Made by a program: the position numbers and the translations under genes. A model generated the notes under the pieces. That model searched no databases. It worked only from the letters and a program-made list of their open reading frames with translations, and was not told where the DNA came from. Of a stretch of DNA of 64,000 nt, positions 32,232 to 43,376 are shown one piece after another. Location of the stretch: NCBI RefSeq assembly GCF_958298935.1, contig NC_084924.1, forward strand, positions 14,605,819-14,669,818, written 5' to 3'. This DNA comes from Phragmites australis (Eukaryota > Streptophyta > Magnoliopsida > Poales > Poaceae). The number at the start of each line of letters is the position of its first letter. Within the stretch, counting starts at the first letter, position 1.

Positions 32232-33135
32232 TGTTGGGGGTCGTTGTTAAGAACCCCCGACGGCCCCTTGGTTTCACTGGCCCATGCTCATGGGCCCACG
32301 CCTCCCGAAGGTCGCTTTCTGACTCCCAGGCTTCAGAGTAACCACCTCCCAGAGGAATGCCTCCCGAAGCCCCCATCTCCCAAAGCCATGCCTTCCGAAG
32401 CCTCCATCTCCCGGAGCCATGCCTCCCAAAGCCTCCATCTCTCAGAGCCAAGCCTCCCGAAGCCTCCATCTCTCAGAGCCATATCTCCCAAGGCCTTCGT
32501 CTCCCGGAGCAATGCCTCCCCCCGGAGGCCCTGTCCTCGAGGCTCGGGCAGGCTTCCCAAAGGCTACGGGGTAGGCCATCGGGCCCCAAGAAAGATCTGC
32601 GACGAGAGGAATGTCAGTCATCCTTTGCCTGCAAGGAAGTTACCAATATTAATTACCTAGGCTAGTGGGCACCGTCCTTCCACCACGGTACAATGGAGGT
32701 TATCCTAACACCCCTGACATCACGGTACCGGGCCGCAATTGGTGACCGACTAACCCCTCTGGGTACAGGCACCATAATAGTTACCATGGTAGATATTTAT
32801 CTTCTATTTAGGGTAAAAAGTAGTTATCTAGGATAAGGTCATGTAACTCGGCCTAATCTTGGATATTTTGCACATAGCGGAACTTGTACGCTAAGCTATG
32901 CCCAACCCTATAAATAAGGGGTCATGGTCATCTGAGCAGGGGACACGCTGAACATAGCACGGAAGAGCACAATCACAAGTCTTCCTGTGATACTCCCCTT
33001 AGTCTAGTTCATATTTTTACTATCAATACATTTGTGGTGTTCCTTCCTCTTAAACTCCGTATCCATGCTTGAGTCTTCTCCTTAGAAGAAACTCTCGCCG
33101 TACTTGCTGGGGCAAGACGATCTCTTGCTCCAACA
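32232..33135 (+). repeat. 3' LTR, 904 bp, with TATA box
   Basis: Runs from TGTTGGGGGTCGTTG to TTGCTCCAACA (terminal TGTTGG/CCAACA inverted). TATA site tataaata at 32909-32916, then a leader and a T-rich end. The left third is occupied by a 31-bp tandem array. The five bases after the end are actac; the partner at the missing 5' end cannot be checked. Confidence 0.85.
32333..32520. repeat. 31-bp tandem array inside the LTR
   Basis: About six units of the pattern tcccggagccatgcctcccg followed by aagcctccatc. Because 31 is not a multiple of three, the repeat stays open in several frames, producing the Ser/Pro/His-rich frames 32136-32660, 32357-32665 (plus) and 32209-32560 (minus). These are not genes. 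Confidence 0.9.
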
Positions 33136-34875
33136 ACTACAAATTTACTAATCAAAATAATATCTTCAGTTGTATGGATCTAGATGTTAATAAAGAATAA
33201 ATATTATAAAGATGTGAAGATGGCTATTTCAAACTAGCATAGTTGGATAGATCTTGTTTTTAGAAAAATTTGAGCACAAGAATCACTCAAATCGGAGCTA
33301 AAACAAAAAAGATATGAAACTTTGGTGTTCCAGGGACTTATTTGCGAATTTTCATAATTTCCTGGTTTTTTTAGAATTATTTTTGTATGGGAAATCCATA
33401 AATTATGATGTTATGCTGATGTCATAAACAGAAAGGAATTAAAAAAAAAGGGAAGCTGACTTGGTAATGTTGACTAGACTGGCTTGCTGACATGACCGGC
33501 TCAGGTGGCAAGCTGATTGTGCACAAGTGCTGACTGGATTTTTGTGAACACGTGACAACACAGAATTGGTCAGTGAAAGGGTAAGTTTTGGATCTAATCT
33601 TGGGCGTTTAGATTGGATCCGACGACTGAGATAGAGGGCAAAGATTTAGGTAGCCGGCGGCGGGGAAAAATGGCGGAGCAAGCTTGGGGCTGCGGTGACC
33701 TCGTCGGAGGATGGCGTGGACCTCGATGCTGGCCTTGGGATGCGACGACGAGTGGCGGAAAAGCTATGGGAGGGTGTGGAGAGTCCGTTTGACGGCTTAC
33801 CTTGGGCGATGCGGCACAAGAAGAGGTTCGATGACATCGAAGGTGGCAAAGGCATTCAGGAGCTCAACTACGGGGTAGTTCTAGCGGACGGGAAGCCAAA
33901 GTGATGGTGGATGAAGCTTTCGCGGGTGGCAATGGAGCTATTGGGTGGCTCAGGTGGTGCTAAGCTACGCTAGGGTGGCTTGGCGGCCTGCTCGACCGAG
34001 GGCGGCGGTAATGGCGACGACGACGGGGAATTTCGGCGAGTTGGGCTCGAATCTAGGCGGGTTTGCTTGATGGGAAAAGCCGAAAGCATGGCAGCGAATA
34101 TATGGGAGGGCGAAGAAGCTCGGGGTAGGGCAGGACTCTCAGCCGGTGGCGGACTCCAACTTGGACATGGCGATGCGTTTGAATGAGAGACGGAGATGTC
34201 GTAGCGAAGGCGAAGGCGGAACTGGCTCGGGCGTGTTCAGGCGGTGGGCAGGTGACTGGGCGAGCAAGCACGAAAGAGTGGGCCAGGGTGTGGGTCACAG
34301 CCCAGGCAAGAGACATGCAAGCGGCAAGGAGGAGCAGGCCAGGTGAGAGGGAGAGCGAGCCTGAGCGGGGTGATGGGCTAGTTTTGGCCGGCCCTCGTGG
34401 AGAGAAAGTGGCTTGTGTTGGGCTAGGCCGAAGGAAGAAGATAGGTCTGTTCATGTAGGGTTATAGGGCCAGCTGGATTTAGGTATTTCTATTCCTTGAG
34501 ATTTTCAGAAAAAGATAATGCAATTAAAATCCAAATTACATACAAAATAAAGCCTAAAAATTCTGAAAAATTTCAACAAGCTTTTGAAAACATTTAGAAG
34601 CTAACTAAAAATATTTTGAGCTTATGAAAACATTTTGATGTTTTGGAAATTAAAATTTAATTCAAAAGAAAACAACTAGAATGCAAATGAGCTCAATAAA
34701 ATCCAAGAAAACTCATAGAAATTCAACCACTCAAAAAGAAACCATAAATGCCTATTACTCAGCGTGAATACATTCAAACAACTATAACCTTATTCAAATT
34801 TGAATTTAAATTTAGAAAATAGAATTTTTCAATTTTTAATTATTTAATCTATAATTTAAAAATCAGGACGTGACA
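33136..34875 (-). repeat. Gypsy LTR fragment, minus orientation
   Basis: On the minus strand it begins TGTCACGTCCTGATTTTTAA at 34875. 33220-33310 (gttggatagatcttgttttt, then gagcacaagaatcactcaaa) parallels 8920-8990 of the LTR at 7439-10933. The GC-rich block 33650-34440 is the exon-like centre of such LTRs; frames there (33980-34186 plus, 34053-34454 minus) are not recognised. The other end is cut at 33135 by the neighbouring LTR. No element interior is attached, so it is a solo or truncated LTR. Confidence 0.6.
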
Positions 34876-35748
34876 ATTTATTTCTTGAAGTGTGCCCTCA
34901 AACCATTGGAGCTCTAGCTTCGCCCGCTCCCCGCCGCCACGGATCTGAATTCTGAAGACAGTGAACTCCTGCTCGGCACGAGGCGAGCTCTTGCGCAGCG
35001 CCGCGTCCGAGCCGCCGCCAGCCTCACGCTCCTCAGCCGCGATCTCCGTTGCCTACTTACGTAGTTACGTGAGCACGCTACCGTGGTTCCAAGACAGCGA
35101 ACTCATGCTCATCGGTGCCGACAGCTGGTGCGCGCGGGTGTCTGCGTTGCCCCTTACGGCCGTCGGCGTTGGTTTCGTCCCTTGTCCCTCCTCCTCAACT
35201 GCGGAGAATAATGTGAAGTGAGCTACACAACACCATTTCTGATGCACGGCACGTGCTCGACTAAATTACCCCTACATATTGCTTGCTTGAACAACTTCAA
35301 TTACCTAAAGAAATCTCTCCCTGTCTTCGCTGAGGGCAACAACCAGCGGCGGAGCATCACCAACCTCCACCGGCATAGTCAGAGGGTTCGTGGTTGTGGC
35401 GGCGGCTGTTGCTCCTCTGCATTTTTGTGCGACATCATGCAAGATGGAACGACCTCATCAATTACGTACTTGCCTACGGCATCCTGCGGCTTGTGTGGCG
35501 TGGAAGCAGCCTGCATGCAGCGGCGAGACGGCGATGATCAATTTTTGTGGCATGAGACTAGTGGCGAGATCGGCGTGGTGAGTGGACGGAAGCCTTTGGG
35601 AAAGGACTTCACTTGTCTAGCACTTTTTCTCTTTTTCCTCCAATGGTGTTTCTTGAATCAATCCAAAATATAAGCGACTACTGTCTGGCTTTCACCTTTC
35701 TTATGTAATTGAAAGCATGGTGGCATGATCTAGATATGTAATATGCAG
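34876..35748 (+). other. Possible upstream region of the sulfate transporter fragment
   Basis: GC-rich sequence with unassigned plus frames at 34961-35221 and 35218-35673. The end (ttgaaagcatggtggcatga, then atatgcag at 35741-35748) looks like an intron acceptor before the first recognisable transporter exon. A first exon was not identified. The phrase gaactcctgctcg near 34966 recurs at about 36510. Confidence 0.35.
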
Positions 35749-36495
35749 CACGCCTACAAGGTCGGCTTCCCGCCGAAGAAGGGCCTCCTCGACCTCTCGA
35801 GGAGTTCTCCGGCGCGGTGAAGGAGATGTTCTTCACAAACGACGATCCGCTGCGGCGGTACAAGGAGCAGCCGAGCTGGTCCAAGAGGTCTGGCTCAGCC
35901 TGCAGTACGTGTTCCGCTCGACTGGGGCAGGCACTACACCCTTGGCAAGTTCAAGGGGGACCTCATCTCTGGCCTCAGGCATTATACTTTAGCGAACTGG
36001 TCCATCCGTTTGAAACAGATGCCATTTTAGAATGTGTGTAGTAACTACAGCATGTACACGGTTCGTTCGTTTCTGACATGTGGGTCTAATTAAACGAACG
36101 TTAATTATTTTGAAACTAGGACATTGGCTTCTCGAAGCTTGCTAACCTGCCGCCAGAGATTGGGTTGTGTAAGTGCATGAAATTTGATCTTGAATTGTGG
36201 CTTCAAGCATGCTACTTGGAAAGTAGCTCGACTGTATTCGCAGCAGCTGAACTGAACTGAGACGCGTTTTAGTTTTTATCCTCCTTTTGGTTTGACACTT
36301 TGACACACAGTAGCTTCGTCCCACCTTTGATGTACCCTCTGATGGGCACCCTCAAAGATATAGCCATGGGTCCGGTGGCCGTCGTGTAACTGCTGCTCGC
36401 CACTCTCCTGCAGAACGGGATCGATCCCGAGAAGAACACGTTAGAGTACAGATGGCTCGCCTTCACCGCCTCTTCTTCGAACTGGTTCTTCAGGC
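35749..36495 (+). pseudogene. SULTR: Sulfate transporter gene fragment, broken
   Basis: Three exon-like blocks match the N-terminal third of plant sulfate transporters. Block 1 (35749-35980) reads HAYKVGFPPKKGLLD, frameshifts, then EEFSGAVKEMFFTNDDPLRR, YKEQPSWSKR and KFKGDLISGL. Block 2 (36120-36168) reads DIGFSKLANLPPEIGL after an AG acceptor and before gtaagt. Block 3 (36311-36495) reads SFVPPLMYPLMGTLKDIAMG, PVAVV, a stop, LLLATLLQNGIDPEKN, then a frameshift before LFFELVLQA. These correspond to the DPLR motif, the first membrane helices and the GPVAVVSLLLG segment of group-1-like SULTR proteins that import sulfate with protons at the plasma membrane. Introns are retained, so it is not a retrocopy. 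The remaining two thirds are absent. Confidence 0.85.
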
Positions 36496-36600
36496 GAGTA
36501 ATGACGATGAACTCCTGCTCGATTGTTAAACACTGTTAACTCCTATGGCTGAACTCTGCTACCAGCAACCTATGTAAAGGATAGGATTTATCGTAGAATT

Positions 36601-37205
36601 TGTCGAATATCTAAGTATGAGATATACATGTATAAGGAGTATATCATGTATGGACAGGTATGTCATGCGCATGTTTAACAATCCCAGATACTATGGAACC
36701 GAATCTATGGTACCTGATATACTCAGAAATCTAGAAGACGTATATTAAGAATGTCTTGTTTGGTTGCTCAACTCGAGAGGAGCCTGTATCCAAGTCGGAT
36801 TCATCTGCTTTTTATTGGTAAACAGATGAAACGCTCTCTATCGGCTACGGCTGGATAGAAGACGGTATATCAACCCTATATAAAATAGAGACCTAGACCC
36901 TTGGGGAAAGAGAGGGAGGAAACTCAAGCATCAGTAACTCGATGCAGGCACCAAGATTATAGAAAATACTCAACGATATCATCCTTAATTTAGCTTAGAT
37001 CTGATCTGCTCCATGTAATAGGTTTAGACACATTATTTGTACTCGAGAGAATATATATACATCAACATCCATACAGGACGTAGGGTATTGCTCCAACCAA
37101 GAGCCTGAACCTGTGTACATCGTTTGTCTCGCTTCATGTTCAATCCCTGGTCTCGAATGTACCCTAGTCAATTATAGACATATTGTCATGAACTAATCTT
37201 CGATA
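36601..37205 (+). repeat. 5' LTR, 605 bp
   Basis: TATA-like tatataaaa at 36877-36885; the end carries a leader and gtttgtctcgcttcatgt-type sequence shared with the 3' LTR. The copy is clearly diverged from 48198-48807 (many differences in the first 100 bases by eye), pointing to an old insertion or exchange with another copy. The interior begins gttggtgcgtcaagtaaagg, a primer binding site type distinct from initiator tRNA-Met. Confidence 0.85.
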
Positions 37206-37251
37206 GTTGGTGCGTCAAGTAAAGGCTTTCTTCTGCTTTTCAAGATTGATC

Positions 37252-39110
37252 ATGTCTCGAGTTCACATCTGCACTAATTTCTCTGACAACAGTTTCTACG
37301 ACCACTTCGAGTCGGTGGAAGCCATCTATTCATCGCCTCTTCCTGGATCTAAGATCCTCTTTGAAACTATTATTTTCCGCTAGGACAATCAAGGTGGAAT
37401 GGTTCACACCGGTATTCTCGAGTCCAGCCCATTGGATGCATACTATGAGGTAGTACATCTCGACTAGGATCTTGAGGAGCCTAATGTTCTCCAATGTATA
37501 GACCCCGATAGTAAGGGTGAGGATCAGGAGAGTGGCAATGATAACTCTGTCGATAGCCAGAGTGACCAAACAGATCGATTCGTGTTCATGACTCAAGGAG
37601 TCGGAGCCCCACCTGATGATCCGATGGTAGTAGATCAAACCGCCACTGAGAACAATGGCGTCGGGATTCCCATTGACCCAACAGTGACAGTCGTCGCCCA
37701 CGGTACCAGCATCGCTGGAGATATACCACTAGGAACATTTGTGGCTGGAGCCCAATTCACTCCTAATACTACTGATCATCGCTAGGCTGTAAGAGGTTAG
37801 GTTCCCTTTGGTCTTCAACGATGACTTCCAGTGGGTACCCCTCCATCAGCACTGGTCCCAAGATCGAGGAACGGAAACTCTCAAGACAACCATCATGAGG
37901 CTTCATCGACTCAGCTGCAGCCAAGCCTCGGTTGTGGTGTCTTTACTACTCCATAGGCTAACGTCCAGGGCGCTCATTTGATTCTAAGATCCTTCTCCGA
38001 GTTAGACCTAGCGAATCCTTTAACCCCGATGCTTAATCAAGTGAAGACTTTACTCGACGCGGCTTAGATCCAGACTGCTCGAGTAAACCACCTTGGTAGC
38101 TCTAGGCACCCAAGTTGACAACACACCGGTTTGAGGAGCCACAAACACGGACATTACGAGTCGAGGAATCACAGATGGGAAGCTCGGGCGGTCGGGGTCG
38201 AGCGCAATCCTTCAGGCCAGGTTGTAACTGCCTTACTCATAGGCGCAGGAACCAGGACGACCTAAGAAACTGCATCCGTAACGATTGGCATGATCTATGG
38301 AGAGTGATAGACAACTATCATGAGGAATGTCATGAGGACGACCGACGCTATAATGAGCGCAGATCTCCAGGATAGGACGATCAACGTAACTCTCATGTTC
38401 GAAGGAACATGCATGAAAGTCCTCCAACTCCGCCTCCTAAAGAGTTTGATGGGGGTTGGGAAGTCTTCATACCTGAGCTCCATTCGATACGGTGACCCAA
38501 GAAGTTCAAAGCAAGTCTGATCCAAAAAAATGAAGGAAAGCTCAATCCCAACAAGTGGTTGTAGATCTATACCACTATTATTCGAGTAGTGGGCGATGAC
38601 AACAAGGTGATGGCCAACTATCTGCTGACCGCGCTGGATGGACCAGCATGGTCCTGGTTGTTTAACTTGCCTCCCAACCCGATCCGATCGTGGGCCGAGC
38701 TGAAGGATCAGTTCATCGCCAACTTCCAGGGCACGTTCGAGCACCTAGGAACAAAGAACCATCTTCATCAGCTGAACCAAGGCAAAGATGAATCTCTTCA
38801 AGACTTCATCTGGAGGTTCGGCGATGGGCACAACACGATCTCGGACATCTCTGACGAGTCAGTCATTATCGCTTTTAAGCGAGGCATCAAGGACATAGAT
38901 CTGGTCACGAAACTAGATACTAGAAATATTCAAATGGTCAAAGAGCTCTTCGAGTTGGCTGACAATTCTGCAAAGCGTGTTGAATCTTAGGCACATGCCA
39001 AAAACCCTCAACCTGGTAAGGATAATCCTGAGTCCTCGAAGAACAAGAGGAAGAAGTGTGAACAACAAACGCAAGGGTCTAGACACCACTATAGCTATGG
39101 TCGATATGAG
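37252..39110 (+). pseudogene. Gypsy gag, many stops
   Basis: Starts MSRVHICTNFSDNSFYDHFE at 37252. The clearest block is 38589-38990: DDNKVMANYLLTALDGPAWS, WLFNLPPNPIRSWAELKDQF, IANFQGTFEH and LQDFIWRFGDGHNTISDISD, which is the conserved retrotransposon gag core with its W-x-x-L-x-x-x-F pattern. After a stop a Lys/Gln-rich nucleocapsid-like stretch follows (KNKRKKCEQQTQG). No full zinc knuckle is visible. Gag would build the particle. Confidence 0.8.
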
Positions 39111-39508
39111 CAAGTTGCGTAACATCGGGGAGAACAAAGGCATGAGCTGAGGTGGTGAAAAGTGGTGTCCCGTCCATCGGACCAACCAACACAACTTTGA
39201 AGAATGACACATCATTGAAAATAAGGCCAATGATAAGTTCAAGGCTATTGTTGCTGAGTATCATAGAAAACAGGACAAGCCAGACGCTAAAGACGATGAA
39301 CCCAAATTTTGCGGGGCCGATCAGAGCTTGGCACACATCTTCGGAGGATCCATCGCATACGAGTCCAATAGACTGTACAAAGCCATCAGGAGAGGTCAAC
39401 CTGGCTCTAATAGGGCCTACTTGATACCTCAGTTGATCATAGGTCTCGATCACATTCAACCAAGCTGACCATCCAGCTGCAGTCCCACTCCCTAGTCAAT
39501 ACCCGGTT

Positions 39509-39990
39509 GTGGTCCAACCTACTATCCTTAACATCAAGATACATCAAACATTGGTCGACGGGGGTAGTTTGCTTAATCTCATCTTTGCCAAGACATTAGA
39601 AAAGATAGGAATTTCAAGGTTAGAGCATAAGGCTGGAGTTGAGCCTTTTCATGGTATAACCCAAATTCATCCAATATACCCCTTGGTCAAATCGAGCTGC
39701 CAGTTACGTTCGGAGAGCCTAACAACTTCTGCACAGAGAAGTTAACCTTTGATGTCACGGACTTTAAGATAGCTTACAATGTGATTCTAGGTCGTCCAAT
39801 ACTAGGCAAGTTCATGGTTATGATGCACTACGCATATCAAACACTCAACATTCCAGGCCCCCAAAGGGGTCCTGTCAAAGGGGATCAGTGTGCAATGGTC
39901 AAATGCGATAAGCAGAGCTTAGATATAGTCGAGCACTTCTACTGGATGGCAAGTACTTCTAAAGGTGCGGAGTCCAAGCGCTAGAAGCAT
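39509..39990 (+). pseudogene. Gypsy aspartic protease
   Basis: Reads NIKIHQTLVDGGSLLNLIFA, then TLEKIGISRLEHK. The active site DGGS with following LNL is the form seen in Tat-type elements in place of the usual D(T/S)G(A/S). A frameshift near 39690 moves to the frame at 39781 (ILGRPILGKFMVMMHYAYQT), the conserved ILGRPxL end of the protease domain. It would have cut the gag-pol polyprotein. Confidence 0.8.
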
Positions 39991-40139
39991 CAAGCCGTCA
40001 TTGATGTTAAGGACTCTAAGCTCATAAGTCTTATTGACACTTCCAAGACTGATGAGTCCGCAAAGGGAGATTATAATGACAATACCAAGGATGAGAAGAT
40101 TGACAGTGGTGTTAAGGCAATGCCCCTTGACCCGTCTGA

Positions 40140-41560
40140 ATCAGCAAAGATGGTCAAGATAGGGGTTGACCTTAATCCCAAATAGGAACTCAAGCTCGTC
40201 ACTTTCCTCTGGACAAACCAAGATGTGTTTGTATGGCAACCCTCTGTCATGCCCGGAGTCCCTAGGGAGGTGATTGAGCATCAACTTGCTGTGAAACTCG
40301 ACGCCAAACCCGTGGTGTAGAAATAGCGAAGGTTTGTAGAGGATAGGAAGCAAGTTATTCGGGAGGAGGTCGACAAACTCCTAAAGGCGGGCTTTATTTG
40401 AGAGGTTCATCATCCTACGTGGCTCGCAAATCACATCCTCATGGAGAAACCTAATGGCAGGTGGAGAATGTGTGTCGAGTTTACCAACCTCAACAAAGCC
40501 AATTCCAAGAATCCTTTTCCTCTTCCTCGCATAGACCATATCATTGACTCTATAGCGGGTTGTGCTTTGCTGTGTTTTCTAGATGCCTATTCAGGGTATC
40601 ACCAAATTAGCATGAGGGTGGAGGATGAAGAGAAAACTGCTTTTGTTACTCCCTTCTATGTATTTTGTATGTCAAGATTCCTTTCAGTTTAAAGAATACT
40701 GGTGCTACTTATCAACAGTATATTTAAAACTACTTACAACCCCAGATCGGGCACAATATTGAAGCTTATGTCGATGATGTTGTAGTCAAATTGAGAACCG
40801 AAGACGCATTGATTAACGACCTCAAGGAGACATTCGATAACCTCAGGAAGTATCATATAATTCTTAATCCCGAGAAGTGTTCATCAACGTTCTGTCCGGC
40901 AAGTTTCTCGGCTTCTTGGTATCAAGTTGAGGCATCGAGACCAATCCACGTAAAATCGAGGCTCTCAACCAAATGTGGCCACCTCGAACACTGAAGAAAG
41001 TTCAAAAATTAACATGATACATTGCAGCCCTTAGTTGATTCATCTCCAGGATGGGTGAGCGAGGGATGCCTTTCTTCAAGCTACTAAAGAAACACGACCA
41101 GTTTGAGGACAGAAGAAGAAGCAGAGAACACCTTCCAGGATTTAAAAAGGTATTTATCATCTCCATTAATTGTAACACTGCCTAACAAAAAAGGAGCTAT
41201 TTTTGTACATTGCAGCAACCCCACAAGTTGTAAGCACGGTTTTGGTGGTTGAGCGGGAATGCCTCGAGAAACAGGCCAAGGTCCAAAAACCAGTTTACTG
41301 CATGAGCGAAGTCCTACACGACGCTAAGCTACAGTACCCGTAAGTACAGAAGTTGCTATATGTAGTCTTCATATCTTCTCGGAAGCTATGACACTTTTTT
41401 CAGGTGCACAAGGTCACTGTAGTAATGAAGTATTCACATAAGGATGTCATACGCAACAGGGAGGCTATTGGATGAATCGTGCATGGGAGGTCGAGCTCAA
41501 TGAGTTTAATGTACACTATGCACCGTGAACAAACATTAAGTCGAGAGTACTAGCTGAATT
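40140..41560 (+). pseudogene. Gypsy reverse transcriptase and start of RNase H
   Basis: 40190-40330 holds the VIxHxLxV-like lead. 40441-40692 reads MEKPNGRWRMCVEFTNLNKA, then LPRIDHIIDSIAGCALLCFL, DAYSGYHQISM; this includes the catalytic Asp of FLDAYSGYHQI. After a frameshift EAYVDDVVVK at about 40762-40791 gives the YVDD box, followed by LKETFDNLRKYHIILNPEKC. 41050-41400 holds the linker and first RNase H part with stops. The enzyme would copy element RNA; at least four breaks inactivate it. Confidence 0.8.
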
Positions 41561-41599
41561 CATCGCTGAATGGACAAGGGTTGAAGAAACAAAGCCAAA

Positions 41600-42085
41600 T
41601 GTGGTCGAGGACTACTGGACACTTTTCTTCAATGGATCGCTCACGCTTCAGGGCTCGGGGCCACCATTGTCCTCAAATCTCCAACGAGTGACGAACTCAG
41701 GTACATTGTTCAATTAAATTTTAAAGCTTCCAACAATGATGCATAATATGAAGGACTGGTAAACTGGCTCATCAAAGCTGCGTCACTTGGAATCAGACGA
41801 CTAATCATGAAAGGGAACTCATAGCTTGTAGTAAACCAAGTGCAAAAAGAGTACCAATGCTCGTACGACAACATGGCGGCTTATTTGAACAAGCTGCAAA
41901 AGCTCAAAGAAAAGTTCGAATGGCTAGAAGTAATGCACATCAAAAGGAGTGATAACTCTAGTGCGAATGAACTCGCTAGACTCGCTTCTCTTGAGCACTT
42001 GCCTATGGGAGTCTTTATTGAGAAACTCCTTAAACTATATGTCCCGATAGTTCGACGAATAGATGATACCCAACTAGACCAGTAG
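41600..42085 (+). pseudogene. Gypsy RNase H region
   Basis: Begins near DYWTLFFNGSLT (the DGS catalytic box appears as NGS) and frameshifts before the frame at 41840-42085, which reads YDNMAAYLNKLQKLKEKFEW, LEVMHIKRSDNSSANELARL and ASLEH. The HIKRSDNSxANELARLAS end is characteristic of the second RNase H of Tat-type elements. A stop follows SDTQLDQ-like sequence at 42085. Confidence 0.75.
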
Positions 42086-42299
42086 TCTGGTTAGGTCAGC
42101 AAGGTAGAACGTGCAGACATGGTAGCTGTACTACTCGAACGTGAGCTGACTTCGATGACCCCATTCTGAGCCTATCTCGAAGGTCGAGAGGTCCCTGACA
42201 ATGATGCGTCTAAAGAGAAAATTGCTCGTAAGTCCAAGCTATACCTTTGGGTAGATGGCAAGCCGGGGAGTAACAGAATCTTGATGAAGTGCATCACTT

Positions 42300-43376
42300 A
42301 GGAAGAGGGTAACAAAATATTTCTTGATATCCATAAAGGCATGTGTGGTAATCACGCGTCTTACCGCACCTTAGTCGAAAAAGCTTTTCGTCAAGGATTC
42401 TATTGGCTGACTGCACTCTAGAATGCTTCCAAGCTGGTCAAAAAGTTTGAAAGCTGCAAATTTTTCAGAAAGCAGACCACTCAACCAGCCTAAGCTCTGT
42501 AAATAATTCCTCTTTTTTTGGTCTTTCTCTGTTTGGGGCTTAGATATCCTGAGATCGTTCCCAAAGGCCCAACTTGGTTATAAGTTCTTATTCGTAGCTA
42601 TCGACACGTTCACTAAGTGGATTGAGGCCTAATCCATGGGGAATATAACCGTAGAAGCGGCTAAGAAGTTAATGAGGAGCATAATTACTCGATTCGGCAT
42701 TTCACATCGAGTAATTACGGATAACGGCAGCCAGTTCAGAAGTAGAAACTTTATTGTGTTTTGCAAAGAAGGCATCAAGACTTGTTTCACCTTAGTGGCT
42801 CACCATCAAAGTAATGGTCAAGTTGAGCGAGCTAATGGTATAGTCTTGCAGGGTATCAAAACTCGGGTCTTCGACAGGCTAAAAGCCTACTCGAGATGCT
42901 GGGTAAAAGAGCTTCCCTCGGTACTATAGGCCATTCGTACGTCGACTAATAAGGCCACCACTAAAACTCCGTTCTTCTTGGTTTATGGAGAGGAAGCAGT
43001 GCTCCCGACCGAGTTACAGTTTGGATCACCTCAAGTGGAAAGTTACTTAGAAGAAGGGCAGGAGCACTTACGAGCGGATGACATAAATTTACTCGATGAG
43101 TACCAAGATCGAGCGTCTATTCGAGCAGCTAAGTATCAGCAGGTGTTGCGTAGATATCAAAGCTAGAGAATTCAACCCAGCCAACTCGCTGCTGGGGACC
43201 TCGTCCTGCGAAAGGTACAGAAACAGGCCCAACGCTACAAGTTATCACCTAAGTGGGAAGGACCTTACATATTAGTCGAGGTCACCCGACCTGGGTCAGT
43301 ACCGTTATCTACTCCGAACGGTGAGATACTTGAGCACTCGTGGAACATCGACCAACTTTTAAAGTTTTATTCATAA
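42300..43376 (+). pseudogene. Gypsy integrase
   Basis: Zinc-binding part at 42330-42480 (HKGMCGNHASYRTLVEKAFR, then KFESCKFF). The core at 42636-42929 reads MRSIITRFGISHRVITDNGS, QFRSRNFIVF, VAHHQSNGQVERANGIVLQG with the second Asp (ITDNGSQF) and the Glu (GQVERAN) of the DDE triad. C-terminal part to SWNIDQLLKFYS at 43374 with GDLVLRKV and LSPKWEGPYILVEVTRPGS. Two stops (42929, 43166) interrupt otherwise continuous reading. This is the last pol domain, as in gypsy elements. Confidence 0.85.

Larger units (their letters stand above)
27020..33135 (+). mobile_element. 3' half of a plus-strand gypsy element with antisense gene
   Basis: The right boundary is a plus-oriented 3' LTR (32232-33135) preceded by a purine-rich gcgaggggctac. 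Inside lies a tandem repeat block and a gene on the minus strand (28160-31826). The same arrangement occurs at 43.4-48.8 kb in a more complete copy, where gag-pol precedes the antisense gene. Here gag, pol and the 5' LTR are missing. It resembles the Tat-type (RIRE2/Grande-like) gypsy elements of grasses, which carry an antisense frame between pol and the 3' LTR; this is recalled family knowledge. Confidence 0.75.

Noticed and set aside
32136..32665. Ser/Pro/His-rich proteins of 100-174 residues
   Set aside because: Translations of the 31-bp tandem array inside an LTR, open in several frames.
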